A stretch of DNA of 20,872 bases from Flavobacteriales bacterium UBA6772 (GTDB lineage Bacteria; Bacteroidota; Bacteroidia; Flavobacteriales; UBA7430), in NCBI GenBank assembly GCA_002453265.1, contig DKGK01000008.1:3150-24021 (forward strand), in the 5' to 3' direction. The translations under genes were made by a program, and so were the position numbers. Shown one piece after another: positions 1-7,965 of the stretch (the first letter of the stretch is position 1; the number at the start of each line of letters is the position of its first letter). The notes under the pieces were generated by a model, which saw nothing but the letters and a program-made list of their open reading frames with translations, was not told the DNA's origin and ran no database searches.

Positions 1-813
1 ACTTTATGGGTGGGTCAAACTAAATTACCTGGGAACAGAGAACGTGTAGTTTCTTCGGCAAATTTACAGCTGGTTGATAGATCATTATTGAACAAGCACT
101 TTAATATCGATCGTGATATGGGATTGCAATTACGTCATCACTTTGCGATTGGTAAAAACTTTATCGTTGAGGAGTCTCTAGCAATGTCTCAAGGTGAAGG
201 TAGAAACGTAGTGCAAGAAAATTTAGGTGGTTACCAGTGGACTGGTAGAATTGAGGTTTTGCCTTTTGGTAAGTTTAAAGGAGATTATACTGGGGGTGCT
301 TTAAGAAGAGAAGAATCTCCTAAGTTGGCAATTGGTGCTACTTACGATTTTAATAATGCGGTTAAAGATAAATCTAACCAAGGCTCTTATATGTTAATTG
401 ATGAGGGTGCTTCTTATTTTCAAACTACCGTAAATTCTATTTTTGTAGATGCTATGTTTAAATATCAAGGTTTTTCTTTAATGGCTGAATTTGCAAATAG
501 AGATTCTGAAAATCCAATTGCTATGAATTCTGATGATTCAAAAACGGGTGATGTTGTGCAGGTTGGAAACGGACTTAACTTAATGTCTGGTTATTTATTC
601 GATAACAATATCGAATTAACTGGTCGTTACACTGTTATCAAATTAGATAAAGCGATTACAGAAGAAGATTTAGAAACCCAATATACCATAGGTATTTCTA
701 AGTATTTTAAAGGTCATAAGCTTAAAGTCCAATCCGATATTAGTTACTTAACAGTAGAAAATAATGGTACAAGTGTTTTAATGTACAGAATGCAGTTTGA
801 TGTACACTTTTAA
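1..813 (+). CDS. Phosphate-selective porin O/P-like outer-membrane beta-barrel protein (5' end outside window)
   Basis: This is the C-terminal part of an outer-membrane porin. The reading frame is open from base 1, so the true start lies upstream; the GTG at position 10 is an internal valine. The visible 270 or so residues include VGQTKLPGNRER near the left edge and alternate polar and hydrophobic residues in the way of antiparallel beta strands (for example GLSLMAEFANRD-type stretches and SGYLFDNNIELTGRYT). The protein ends in MQFDVHF, and a terminal phenylalanine is the usual signal for barrel assembly by BamA. The family is recalled as Porin O/P, trimeric anion channels that in Pseudomonas favour phosphate or polyphosphate. 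Substrate here is unproven: the gene is followed by a carbonate-type operon and lies about 4 kb from a phosphate operon. A terminator follows at 864-902, so it is transcribed separately from the next gene. Confidence 0.8.
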   Translation, partial: TLWVGQTKLPGNRERVVSSANLQLVDRSLLNKHFNIDRDMGLQLRHHFAIGKNFIVEESLAMSQGEGRNVVQENLGGYQWTGRIEVLPFGKFKGDYTGGALRREESPKLAIGATYDFNNAVKDKSNQGSYMLIDEGASYFQTTVNSIFVDAMFKYQGFSLMAEFANRDSENPIAMNSDDSKTGDVVQVGNGLNLMSGYLFDNNIELTGRYTVIKLDKAITEEDLETQYTIGISKYFKGHKLKVQSDISYLTVENNGTSVLMYRMQFDVHF

Positions 814-863
814 GTAGATTTAATAAAATGTTTTAGCTTTACACCAATACTACCATTTACTAT

Positions 864-902
864 AACGAGAATCCTACTTTAGGAGTTCTCGTTTTTTTTT
901 TG
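864..902 (+). terminator. Rho-independent terminator after the porin gene
   Basis: AACGAGAA (864-871) pairs with TTCTCGTT (886-893). The stem continues as TCCT (872-875) with AGGA (881-884) around a bulged G885 and a 5-nt loop, and a run of T residues to 901 follows. It lies 50 bases after the porin stop codon. Confidence 0.9.
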
Positions 903-927
903 TAAAAAATTATTTGACTTCAAAAAC

Positions 928-959
928 TTGCTTATTCGATAGTAATACTTTTATATTTG
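928..959 (+). promoter_or_regulatory. Promoter of the tetR-sulP-carbonic anhydrase unit
   Basis: TATATTTG at 952-959 matches the flavobacterial -7 consensus TAnnTTTG exactly. A TTG at 928-930 with a 21-base spacer fits the -33 element. The start codon lies 20 bases downstream, and the preceding terminator supports a new transcript beginning here. Confidence 0.6.
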
Positions 960-978
960 TGCAGAATAATAGTTAACT

Positions 979-1650
979 ATGAAAAGTTTACCCATACAAA
1001 TTGAAATAAGTCCTAGCTTATATTCTAAAAACCCTGACTCATCTGAGCTAGGAAGGAAGATAATATCTAAAAGTATAGAATTACTAAATGAAATGGGCTT
1101 CGAAGTTTTTACATTTAAAAAACTTGGACTAGTAATAAATTCTCCTGAGAGTTCGATTTACCGCTATTTCGAAAATAAACATACATTATTAATTTACCTC
1201 ACAAGTTGGTATTGGAAGTGGACGGAATATAGGATTTTTTTTGCTACAACTAATGTTGATTGTGCCGAGGAACGTTTGCGAAAGGCAATAAATATTCTAA
1301 CGAAACCCGTATTAGAAGACAATTCAATTTCTTATGTAAACGAAGTCTTGTTGAGTGAAATAATATTTTCAGAATCACTTAAAACGTATCATACTAAGAA
1401 TGTAGATGCTGAAAATAAAAAAGGTTGTTTTAAAGCTTATAAGTCTGTAGTGCATAGAGTAAGCAATATCATATTAGAAATTTCGCCTAAGTACGAATTG
1501 CCACATATGTTAATCTCTACGGTAATAGAAGGAGCACATCAGCAAAAGTATTTTGCAGATCACTTGCCTTCACTAACAGATGTAACAATAGCAAAAGATA
1601 TTATTTCGGTATTTTATACAGATTTGGTTTTTAATTTTTTAAAAAAATAA
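979..1650 (+). CDS. TetR/AcrR-family transcriptional regulator
   Basis: A 223-residue one-component DNA-binding regulator of the usual TetR length. The N-terminal helix-turn-helix spans roughly residues 24-75: a first helix GRKIISKSIELLNEMGF, then FTFKKLGLVINSPESSIYRYFENKH, matching the TetR pattern in which a serine-rich recognition helix leads into YRYFxNKxxL. The remainder is alpha-helical and should form the ligand and dimer domain; its sequence gives no ligand. Only 3 bases separate its stop from the sulP start, so it is co-transcribed with the transporter and probably regulates it. It has its own promoter (TATATTTG at 952-959), but no clear palindromic operator was seen beside it. The ATG at 979 is the only start that precedes the HTH domain. 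The family is clear; the inducer and regulatory sign are unknown. Confidence 0.8.
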   Translation: MKSLPIQIEISPSLYSKNPDSSELGRKIISKSIELLNEMGFEVFTFKKLGLVINSPESSIYRYFENKHTLLIYLTSWYWKWTEYRIFFATTNVDCAEERLRKAINILTKPVLEDNSISYVNEVLLSEIIFSESLKTYHTKNVDAENKKGCFKAYKSVVHRVSNIILEISPKYELPHMLISTVIEGAHQQKYFADHLPSLTDVTIAKDIISVFYTDLVFNFLKK

Positions 1651-1653
1651 TAC

Positions 1654-3489
1654 ATGAAAAATCCATTTAACTTTAAACACCTAAAAGGAGATATTTACGG
1701 TGGTCTTACTGCTGGGATTGTAGCCTTACCTTTGGCACTGGCCTTTGGTGTAAGCTCTGGTTTAGGACCAAGTGCTGGTTTATACGGTGCTATTTTTGTT
1801 GGTTTTTTTGCCGCACTTTTTGGAGGTACAAACACGCAAATATCGGGTCCTACAGCACCTATGACTGCTGTAAGTATGATTGTGATTGCTGGTGTTGTAG
1901 CTACATTTAATGGCGATATTAACTTAGCACTTCCTGCCATATTAGCCGTTTTTTTATTGGCAGGACTTATTCAGGTTGCACTTGGTTTAATAGGTTTAGG
2001 GAAATACATAAAATACATTCCATATCCTGTGGTATCTGGATTTATGACGGCTATTGGCGTTATTATCCTAATAACTCAAATACTCCCTTCGGTGGGCTAT
2101 TATCCTAAAGAAGATGTAGAATTTGTAGATCAATTTAAACCTTATGCCGAAGAAATAATTTTAGATAATATTCTAAAAGAGGAAGCTGGTGAAGGCCTTT
2201 TGGTATTAGAAGATTTCGAAGAAACGATAAATAGAGCGGCTGATATTACCCCAGCACAAATACTAAAAGAATCCCAAACTTTAGCAAGTAAAGAGGTTTC
2301 TGGTGTTTTAGGAACGCTAAAAATTCTTCCTCGAGCAATGCGAAACATTAATTTGTTGGAGCTTTTATTAGCTTTAGGTACCATTATTATTATTTATGGT
2401 TTTAAACGTATTACTACTAAAATTCCTAGTACGCTTGTAGCCTTAGTTTTTATGTCGGGTTTAGCTGTTTTTTTAGGACTAGATTATAGACCTATAGAAG
2501 AAATTCCTAGCGGATTACCAATTCCAGATTTTAGAGTATTTACCGACTTTAGCTTCGCCAGTATTTCTCCTTATATTTTTAGTGCCATAACCTTGGCTTT
2601 ATTAGGTGCAATAGATACTTTACTTACTTCGGTGGTTGCGGATAATATGACAAAAACCAAACACTGGCCTAATAAAGAGTTAATAGGTCAAGGAATTGGG
2701 AATAGTATAGCGGCTCTTTTTGGAGGTATTCCAGGTGCTGGAGCTACCATAAGAACGGTTGTGAATATTAAGGCTGGAGGAAAAACCCGATTGTCTGGTA
2801 TGATTGCAGGTCTTGTGCTTTTGATAGTCCTTTTAGCTCTCGGTCCCGTAGCTTCGCAAATACCAGCAGCAGTGTTAGCAGGAATTTTAATTACAGTTGG
2901 TATTGGTGTAATGGATTATAAAGGTCTAAAAGCAATTCCTTATATGCCAAAACAGGAAGTTGTTATTATGTTGGTAGTTCTCGTTTTAGCCTCGGTATGG
3001 AATTTGGTTTATGCAGTTGGTATTGGGTTACTAATTTCTTCTCTCTTATTTATGAAAGCTATAGGAGACTTAACCTCCGAACAATCTCATTTAAGTCCGC
3101 TATTTATTGATGATGAGGATTCTGAAGCAGAACAACTACCCGAAAACTTGAAGGAAAAAATTGTAGTTAAGCAAATTATGGGACCTTTGTTTTTTGGTTC
3201 TACCAGCGACTTTCAGCGCTTGTCGCAAGAAATTACGGAGAAGTCTTCTATTGTGATTTTTAATATGACTCGCATGCAATATATGGATCAATCTGGTTTG
3301 TATGTAATGGAGGATGTATTAATAGAATTGGTTAATCAGGGAAAGCAAATAATGCTTGTTTCCATACCTGAGCAGCCTAAACACATGTTATGTGTTATAG
3401 ATATTATTCCTGAACTTATACCTAACGACCAAATTTTCGATTCTATAGAAGACTGTTTGGCTTGGCTTAAAGAAACTGAAAAAGTTTAA
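1654..3489 (+). CDS. SulP/SLC26-family anion transporter with C-terminal STAS domain, probable bicarbonate transporter
   Basis: A 611-residue inner-membrane transporter. Residues 10-140 hold the first membrane helices and the SulP signature region (GIVALPLALAFGV at 21-33, QISGPTAPMTAV at 62-73). A second hydrophobic block covers about 233-475, including GAIDTLLTSVVADNMT and FGGIPGAGATIRT. A cytoplasmic STAS domain occupies about 505-605, with YMDQSGL around S547, the position phosphorylated in bacterial anti-sigma antagonists. Residues about 150-232 form a long hydrophilic, acidic insertion between membrane helices, larger than in typical SulP proteins. SulP members carry sulfate, bicarbonate or other anions; the carbonic anhydrase gene 15 bases downstream makes bicarbonate (BicA-like) the best guess, by inference only. 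It is co-transcribed with the TetR gene upstream. The ATG at 1654 is three bases after the preceding stop. Confidence 0.88.
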   Translation: MKNPFNFKHLKGDIYGGLTAGIVALPLALAFGVSSGLGPSAGLYGAIFVGFFAALFGGTNTQISGPTAPMTAVSMIVIAGVVATFNGDINLALPAILAVFLLAGLIQVALGLIGLGKYIKYIPYPVVSGFMTAIGVIILITQILPSVGYYPKEDVEFVDQFKPYAEEIILDNILKEEAGEGLLVLEDFEETINRAADITPAQILKESQTLASKEVSGVLGTLKILPRAMRNINLLELLLALGTIIIIYGFKRITTKIPSTLVALVFMSGLAVFLGLDYRPIEEIPSGLPIPDFRVFTDFSFASISPYIFSAITLALLGAIDTLLTSVVADNMTKTKHWPNKELIGQGIGNSIAALFGGIPGAGATIRTVVNIKAGGKTRLSGMIAGLVLLIVLLALGPVASQIPAAVLAGILITVGIGVMDYKGLKAIPYMPKQEVVIMLVVLVLASVWNLVYAVGIGLLISSLLFMKAIGDLTSEQSHLSPLFIDDEDSEAEQLPENLKEKIVVKQIMGPLFFGSTSDFQRLSQEITEKSSIVIFNMTRMQYMDQSGLYVMEDVLIELVNQGKQIMLVSIPEQPKHMLCVIDIIPELIPNDQIFDSIEDCLAWLKETEKV

Positions 3490-3504
3490 TAAAACTCATT
3501 CGAA

Positions 3505-4113
3505 ATGAAAGCATTTACTAAATTACAACAAGAAAAAATGACTCCTAAGGTTGCATTAAATAGATTACTAGACGGAAATAAAAGATTCACAGAGCAAATG
3601 CAGGTCGAAAGAGATCTTAGAACTCAAGTTTCTGCTACTGCTAAAGGTCAGTTTCCTTTTGCAGCAATATTGAGTTGTATAGATTCTAGAGTTCCAGTAG
3701 AAATTGTTTTTGATCAAGGTATAGGTGATTTATTTAGCGCTAGGGTTGCAGGAAATATAGTAAATATAGATATTTTGGGTTCTTTAGAATACGCCACTAG
3801 AGTTGCAGGTTCTAAGTTAGTAGTTGTTATGGGGCATACCAAATGCGGTGCTGTTACTGCTGCTTGCCAAAATGTGGAGCTTGGTAATATAACCTCTTTA
3901 CTATCTAAAATAAAGCCTGCTATTGCTCTTTGTGAAACTAATTCAAGCACAGGTAAGCTATCTGTTGAGAACGTTGCAGTTGAAAATGTACGTGTTTCGA
4001 TAGAAAACTTACGAACGGAAAGTCCTATTCTAGCAGAGATGGAACAACAAGGGCTCATACAAATTGTAGGAGCTATGTACGATGTATCCACGGGTATAGT
4101 TTCGGTACTTTAA
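3505..4113 (+). CDS. Beta-class carbonic anhydrase
   Basis: A 202-residue cytoplasmic zinc enzyme that interconverts CO2 and bicarbonate. The zinc ligands are visible: C58 in SCIDSRVP, H111 and C114 in GHTKCGAV, with the catalytic dyad D60 and R62. GNKRF near residue 25 and the AGN motif at 82-84 are also typical of the class. No signal peptide is seen. The gene begins 15 bases after the sulP stop. Transporter and anhydrase would together accumulate bicarbonate or adjust its balance with CO2, for example for anaplerotic carboxylation. No regulatory domain is added. The enzyme class is near certain; the physiological use is inference. Confidence 0.93.
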   Translation: MKAFTKLQQEKMTPKVALNRLLDGNKRFTEQMQVERDLRTQVSATAKGQFPFAAILSCIDSRVPVEIVFDQGIGDLFSARVAGNIVNIDILGSLEYATRVAGSKLVVVMGHTKCGAVTAACQNVELGNITSLLSKIKPAIALCETNSSTGKLSVENVAVENVRVSIENLRTESPILAEMEQQGLIQIVGAMYDVSTGIVSVL

Positions 4114-4118
4114 AAGTT

Positions 4119-4679
4119 CTGGAATTCGAAGAAACATTTACTAATATTGATTTTACGCAGCAACTTTTAAGCGGTAACGAGTATGAAACATGCAATTTTA
4201 ATAATTGCATGTTTTCTCATGTTAGCTTAGCTGAATTAGTATTTATAGATTGTACTTTTCATAATTGCGACTTAAGTAATGTAAACTTAAATAATACTGC
4301 CTTTCAAGAGGTGTATTTTGTAAATTTTAAGCTTTTAGGTTTACGTTTCGATACTTGTAAACTCTTTTTATTAGAGTTTAATTTTAATTCATGTACGCTT
4401 AACTATGCCTCTTTTTTTGGACTTAAAATTCCTGAAACTAAGTTCCATAATTCTAGTTTATTGTAGGTAGACTTTACTGAATCTGATTTAAGAAATGTCG
4501 ATTTTAGCAACTGTAATTTAGCTGGTGCTTTGTTTGCGAATACTATTTTGGAAGGTGCAGATTTTAGAAGTTCACAAAATTTTACTGTTGACCCTTTGGT
4601 TAATTATATACGAAAAGCAAAGTTTTCTAGGGATTCAATTGAAGGCTTATTGTTTAGCTTTAAGATCATTATTGAGTAA
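4119..4679 (+). pseudogene. Pentapeptide-repeat protein gene, broken by an in-frame TAG and lacking a normal start
   Basis: One frame, 4113-4679, encodes a pentapeptide-repeat protein end to end: NFNNCMFSHVS, CTFHNCDLSNVNLNNTAF, DFTESDLRNVDFSNC, NLAGALFANTILEGADF. It ends with the VDPLVNYIRKAKFS-type tail usual for small flavobacterial members. TAG at 4464-4466 interrupts it between NSSLL and VDFTESDL; the repeat pattern continues in the same frame, so this is a nonsense change (most simply from CAG or GAG), not a frameshift. No ATG, GTG or TTG opens the frame after the carbonic anhydrase stop; CTG at 4119, followed by EFEETF, is where a start would be expected. The first in-frame ATG (4209) would omit about 30 residues. 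The family folds as a quadrilateral beta-helix; this member has no known role. It is the fourth gene of the sulP unit and is probably inactive. Confidence 0.75.
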
Positions 4680-4722
4680 AGCAAAAATGCTCCAAATTGA
4701 GTTTTTTTATTCCGAATAAAAC

Positions 4723-5385
4723 TTACACTTTGTTTTTATGTTTTAAAACTAAGGCTTCTACATAAAAAATAATTTCTTCCGCAACATTTTTAATTAAGTC
4801 CCCATTTCGTTCTAGTTTTCTAACTGAAGACAGTATGTATAAATGTTTTTTTAAGTTTAAAGGTTCTGCCTTAATATGTTCCGATAAAATGTTAACCACG
4901 TTAATATTGTGGTCGTTTAAACTCTGATCCATTGCATAAACTTTACGTGCCAAATCCGTGTCTTCATTTTCGTATGCTTTTATAATATTGCTTAACATTT
5001 TTAAGCATATTGTAAACATCTCAATAATTTTAGTTTGTAGCAATAGTTTGGGATCAAATGCTGTCTCTTGTTTTAGAATATAAGAAGCTATTGCATCCAC
5101 ATTGTCTGCTAGTCGCTCTAAGTCGTTATTGATTTTGTAATTAGATAAAACAAAACGTAAATCTATGGCTACTGGAGTGTATAGAGCTAGAATGTTTTCA
5201 CAATCAGCATCAATTTGTAGTTCTAAGCCATTTATGCGTTTTTCTGTTTCTCTAACTTCATTAGCAAGATCCTTATCGAATGTAACAAGTGCTTTTTTCG
5301 TTTTTTTAACCTGGCTTTCAACAGTAAGTAACATCTTTAGCATATTACTTTTAAGCCTTTTTATTTCAAGTTTTAAATGTGTCAT
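4723..5385 (-). CDS. phoU: PhoU, phosphate-uptake modulator protein
   Basis: A 220-residue all-helical cytoplasmic protein made of two PhoU repeats. The two repeat cores are NNDLERLADNVDAIASYIL in the first half and RKLERNGDLIKNVAEEIIF near the C-terminus, each with the E/D-rich metal-binding pattern of the family. PhoU links the Pst transporter to the sensor kinase PhoR: it dampens the Pho response when phosphate is ample and limits Pst uptake. It is the last gene of the pst operon, starting 9 bases after the pstB stop. It converges on the broken pentapeptide gene with only 43 bases between them. No strong terminator is seen there, only a short AT-rich hairpin. Confidence 0.92.
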   Translation of the reverse strand: MTHLKLEIKRLKSNMLKMLLTVESQVKKTKKALVTFDKDLANEVRETEKRINGLELQIDADCENILALYTPVAIDLRFVLSNYKINNDLERLADNVDAIASYILKQETAFDPKLLLQTKIIEMFTICLKMLSNIIKAYENEDTDLARKVYAMDQSLNDHNINVVNILSEHIKAEPLNLKKHLYILSSVRKLERNGDLIKNVAEEIIFYVEALVLKHKNKV

Positions 5386-5394
5386 ATCGTCTCT

Positions 5395-6159
5395 TTAACC
5401 GAATCTACCGGTAATGTAATTTTGAGTTTTTTCCTCTCTTGGATGCGTGAATATTTCTGCAGTTTTATCGAACTCTATTAGCTTACCCATATAAAAGAAT
5501 GCAGTATAATCACTTATTCTACTTGCTTGTTGCATATTATGCGTAACAATCACTATTGTGTATTTTTCTTTTAAATTGAATATTAGTTCTTCAATTTTTG
5601 CAGTTGAAATTGGATCTAATGCCGATGTAGGCTCATCCATTAATAATACTTTAGGATTTACAGCTAAAGCTCTTGCAATACACAATCGCTGTTGTTGCCC
5701 CCCAGATAAAGACAATGCTGGGTTTTTTAAATCGTCTTTAACTTCTGACCATAGAGCTGCTTGTTTTAAGGCTGACTCTACTCTTTTCTTAATAAATTCT
5801 TTATCTTTCATTCCTTGGATTTTTAAGCCATAGGCAACATTATCAAAAATGCTTTTTGGAAATGGATTTGGTTTTTGAAAAACCATTCCTACGTTTGCTC
5901 GTAAGTCTTCAACCCGTATTTTAGACTGATATATATCTTCTCCATCAATGCTTATTTTACCAGTCATCGAAAAGGAGTCTATATAGTCGTTCATTCGGTT
6001 TAACACCCTTAAAAAGGTTGATTTACCACAGCCCGATGGCCCTATTAATGCTGTTACAGTGTTGGGTCTTATATTTAAATTAATGTCTGTTAAGGCTTTT
6101 TTGTCTCCGTAATAAACATCAACATTTTCTGATTTAATTTTATAGTCTGTAGATTTCAT
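5395..6159 (-). CDS. pstB: PstB, phosphate ABC transporter ATP-binding protein
   Basis: A 254-residue ABC ATPase that powers phosphate import from the cytoplasmic face of PstC/PstA. All ABC motifs are intact: Walker A GPSGCGKST at 40-48, Q-loop glutamine at 95 in VFQKPNPFP, signature LSGGQQQR at 151-158, Walker B VLLMDEP at 171-177 followed by the D-loop SALD, and switch histidine 207 in VTHNMQQA. FQKPNPFPKSI after the Q-loop is characteristic of PstB rather than other ABC importers. The gene starts 13 bases after the pstA stop and is followed 9 bases later by phoU. Confidence 0.96.
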   Translation of the reverse strand: MKSTDYKIKSENVDVYYGDKKALTDINLNIRPNTVTALIGPSGCGKSTFLRVLNRMNDYIDSFSMTGKISIDGEDIYQSKIRVEDLRANVGMVFQKPNPFPKSIFDNVAYGLKIQGMKDKEFIKKRVESALKQAALWSEVKDDLKNPALSLSGGQQQRLCIARALAVNPKVLLMDEPTSALDPISTAKIEELIFNLKEKYTIVIVTHNMQQASRISDYTAFFYMGKLIEFDKTAEIFTHPREEKTQNYITGRFG

Positions 6160-6172
6160 GTTTTTTGCTGTT

Positions 6173-7030
6173 TTACCAGTTGTGTTTTTTCTGCCAGCGA
6201 TTTCTTAGATAAACCGCTACGCCGTTCATAATAAATGTAATGGTAAGAAGAAGTAGTATTGCTGCAGCTGCATTTACACTAAATCCATGTTGTGGTCTAG
6301 ATATCCAGTTGAAAATCTGAATCGGTAAGACTGTAAACTCATCTAAAGGAGAACTTGGAGCAAAGGGTACATAGGCTAAGGCTCCTACAACTAATAGAGG
6401 AGCAGTTTCTCCAACAGCTCTAGATATTGCTAATATTACACCTGTTAGTATTCCACCCATTGATGCAGGTAGAATTTGCTCCCAAATAGTTTGCCATTTA
6501 CTAGCACCTAAACCGTAAGAAGCCATTCTCAAAGAGTTTGGTACAGCTCTAATTGCCTCCCTTGTTGTTACAATAATTATTGGAAGAACAAGTAATGATA
6601 AAGTAAGTGCACCTGCCAATAGACTATTGCCAAGATTTAACATCCTGCCAAAAACTTCTAAACCTAATAGTCCATAAATTATAGAAGGAACTCCAGCTAA
6701 ATTAGAAACATTAATTTCTAGTAAATCAGTAAATCGGCTCTTTTTTGTATATTCTTCAAGATAAATTCCAGTAGAAATACCTAGTGGAAGTGAAAATATA
6801 GTTGTGAGGAATAATATCCAAACTGTTCCCGCTAATGCAGTATATATTCCGGCTTTTTCTGGTTTTCTTGATGGCAAGCTTTTTATAAAATCTAGATCAA
6901 TTCTATTGTACCCTTCATAAAATACTTGCCCAATTAAGAAGGTTAAGATAAGCAGTCCAAAAAGTGTAGCTATAAGTCCCACAAGGCCAAAAGCTTTGTC
7001 TTTTATTCTATTTATATATCCTCTATTCAT
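6173..7030 (-). CDS. pstA: PstA, phosphate ABC transporter permease
   Basis: A 285-residue inner-membrane permease that pairs with PstC to form the translocation path. About six hydrophobic segments are visible. The coupling loop contacting PstB lies near residues 157-185 (REAIRAVPNSLRMASYGLGASKWQT), the EAA motif of importer permeases. LAGVPSIIYGLLGLEVFG and ISRAVGETAPLLVVGAL are typical of PstA. Its start overlaps the end of pstC by 8 bases, which implies translational coupling and equal output of the two permeases. Confidence 0.94.
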   Translation of the reverse strand: MNRGYINRIKDKAFGLVGLIATLFGLLILTFLIGQVFYEGYNRIDLDFIKSLPSRKPEKAGIYTALAGTVWILFLTTIFSLPLGISTGIYLEEYTKKSRFTDLLEINVSNLAGVPSIIYGLLGLEVFGRMLNLGNSLLAGALTLSLLVLPIIIVTTREAIRAVPNSLRMASYGLGASKWQTIWEQILPASMGGILTGVILAISRAVGETAPLLVVGALAYVPFAPSSPLDEFTVLPIQIFNWISRPQHGFSVNAAAAILLLLTITFIMNGVAVYLRNRWQKKHNW

Positions 7031-7904
7031 ATTCTTCTCTGAATTTTTTTCTTACCCAAAATGCAATATTGTTTAATATAAAAGTGAATACAAAAAGTGT
7101 CATTCCTGCCGCAAAAATTGTTTTATATTCTAACGAACCATGAGGAACATCGCCTAAACTTACTTGTACTATATAAGCTGTAATTGTTTCAATAGGCACT
7201 AATGGGTTTAACGTTAGTCTAGGTTGCTGTCCTGCTGCAATGGCTACAATCATCGTTTCACCAATTGCTCTAGAAAAAGCCAGAATAACAGACACAATAA
7301 TACCGGATGATGCTGCAGGAACCATAACTCTAAATGATGTCTGTAACCGAGTAGCTCCTATTCCATATGAAGCTTCACGAATAGATTTTGGAACAGATCT
7401 TAAAGCATCCTCACTCATAGATGAAATAAATGGAATTATCATAATCCCCATTACAATACCAGCAGACAATGCATTAAATCCTGAAATATTAGGAAGTATT
7501 GTTTTTAAAAATGGAGTTACAATCATTAATGCAAAGAATCCATATACGACTGTAGGAATTGATGCTAACATTTCTAGTAAAGGTTTGACGATAAGTCTCA
7601 ATCTTTTTGGAGCATACTCACTTAAATAAATTGCGATTGATAATCCAAGTGGCAGTGCTACAGTTAAAGCGATAGCAGTAGTTAATAGTGTTCCACTTAT
7701 TAAGGGCATTATACCAAATCTTTTATTTGCAAATAAAGGTGTCCATTGGTTGTCGGTTAAGAATTCGACTATAGAAACTTCTTTAAAAAAGGAGAAGCTT
7801 TCGCTAAATAGCACCCAAATAATTCCAAATGTTGTGAGCACAGTAATGGTCCCACTAAGTTTTAGTACTAACTCTATACAGACTTCTTTGTTTTTTTGTG
7901 TCAT
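7023..7904 (-). CDS. pstC: PstC, phosphate ABC transporter permease
   Basis: A 293-residue inner-membrane permease, partner of PstA. Six hydrophobic segments can be traced, with the EAA coupling loop at about residues 164-192 (EDALRSVPKSIREASYGIGATRLQT). LASIPTVVYGFFAL and FSRAIGETMIVAIAAGQQP are PstC-type motifs. I place the start at the ATG whose codon ends at 7904 on this strand. An in-frame TTG 24 bases upstream would add eight residues, but it lies inside the hairpin at 7918-7940 and is a poorer candidate. The 61-base gap from pstS is by far the longest inside the operon, while the downstream genes overlap or nearly touch. Confidence 0.93.
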   Translation of the reverse strand: MTQKNKEVCIELVLKLSGTITVLTTFGIIWVLFSESFSFFKEVSIVEFLTDNQWTPLFANKRFGIMPLISGTLLTTAIALTVALPLGLSIAIYLSEYAPKRLRLIVKPLLEMLASIPTVVYGFFALMIVTPFLKTILPNISGFNALSAGIVMGIMIIPFISSMSEDALRSVPKSIREASYGIGATRLQTSFRVMVPAASSGIIVSVILAFSRAIGETMIVAIAAGQQPRLTLNPLVPIETITAYIVQVSLGDVPHGSLEYKTIFAAGMTLFVFTFILNNIAFWVRKKFREEYE

Positions 7905-7907
7905 TTT

Positions 7908-7940
7908 AAATAAGAAAAACAAGCTCAAAGTTGAGCTGTT
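7908..7940 (-). terminator. Terminator-like hairpin between pstS and pstC (possible attenuator)
   Basis: Read on the minus strand, AACAGCTCA (7940 to 7932) pairs with TGAGCT (7927-7922) and GTT (7920-7918) around a 4-nt loop, with one bulged base at 7921, and is followed by TTTCTTATTT. It begins 25 bases after the pstS stop and ends just before the pstC ATG. The stem is short, so partial termination is more plausible than a full stop. Confidence 0.5.
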
Positions 7941-7965
7941 TAGTTTGTAAAATACTTAGCTGTTT

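Noticed and set aside
4464..4466. TAG as a recoded (readthrough or pyrrolysine) codon
   Set aside because: No supporting element is visible. The same frame also lacks a start codon, so decay is simpler.
4525..4719. A 64-codon plus-strand ORF after the TAG of the pentapeptide gene
   Set aside because: It is in a different frame from the pentapeptide repeats, which continue through 4467-4679. Its protein has no pattern and it is a shadow.
4705..4721. AT-rich inverted repeat (TTTTATT, AATAAAA) between the pentapeptide gene and phoU as a terminator
   Set aside because: A 7-bp stem of A/T pairs with a 3-nt loop and no T-tract on the minus strand is too weak to call.
7240..7629. Long ORF antisense to pstC (129 codons), and similar antisense ORFs over sulP, carbonic anhydrase, pstB and nadE
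   Set aside because: They are complements of well-supported genes, have low-complexity or unrecognisable translations, and lack promoter or start signals.
7905..7928. Extended N-terminus of PstC from a TTG
   Set aside because: The TTG lies in the hairpin between pstS and pstC. The ATG eight codons later gives the usual start just before the first membrane helix region.
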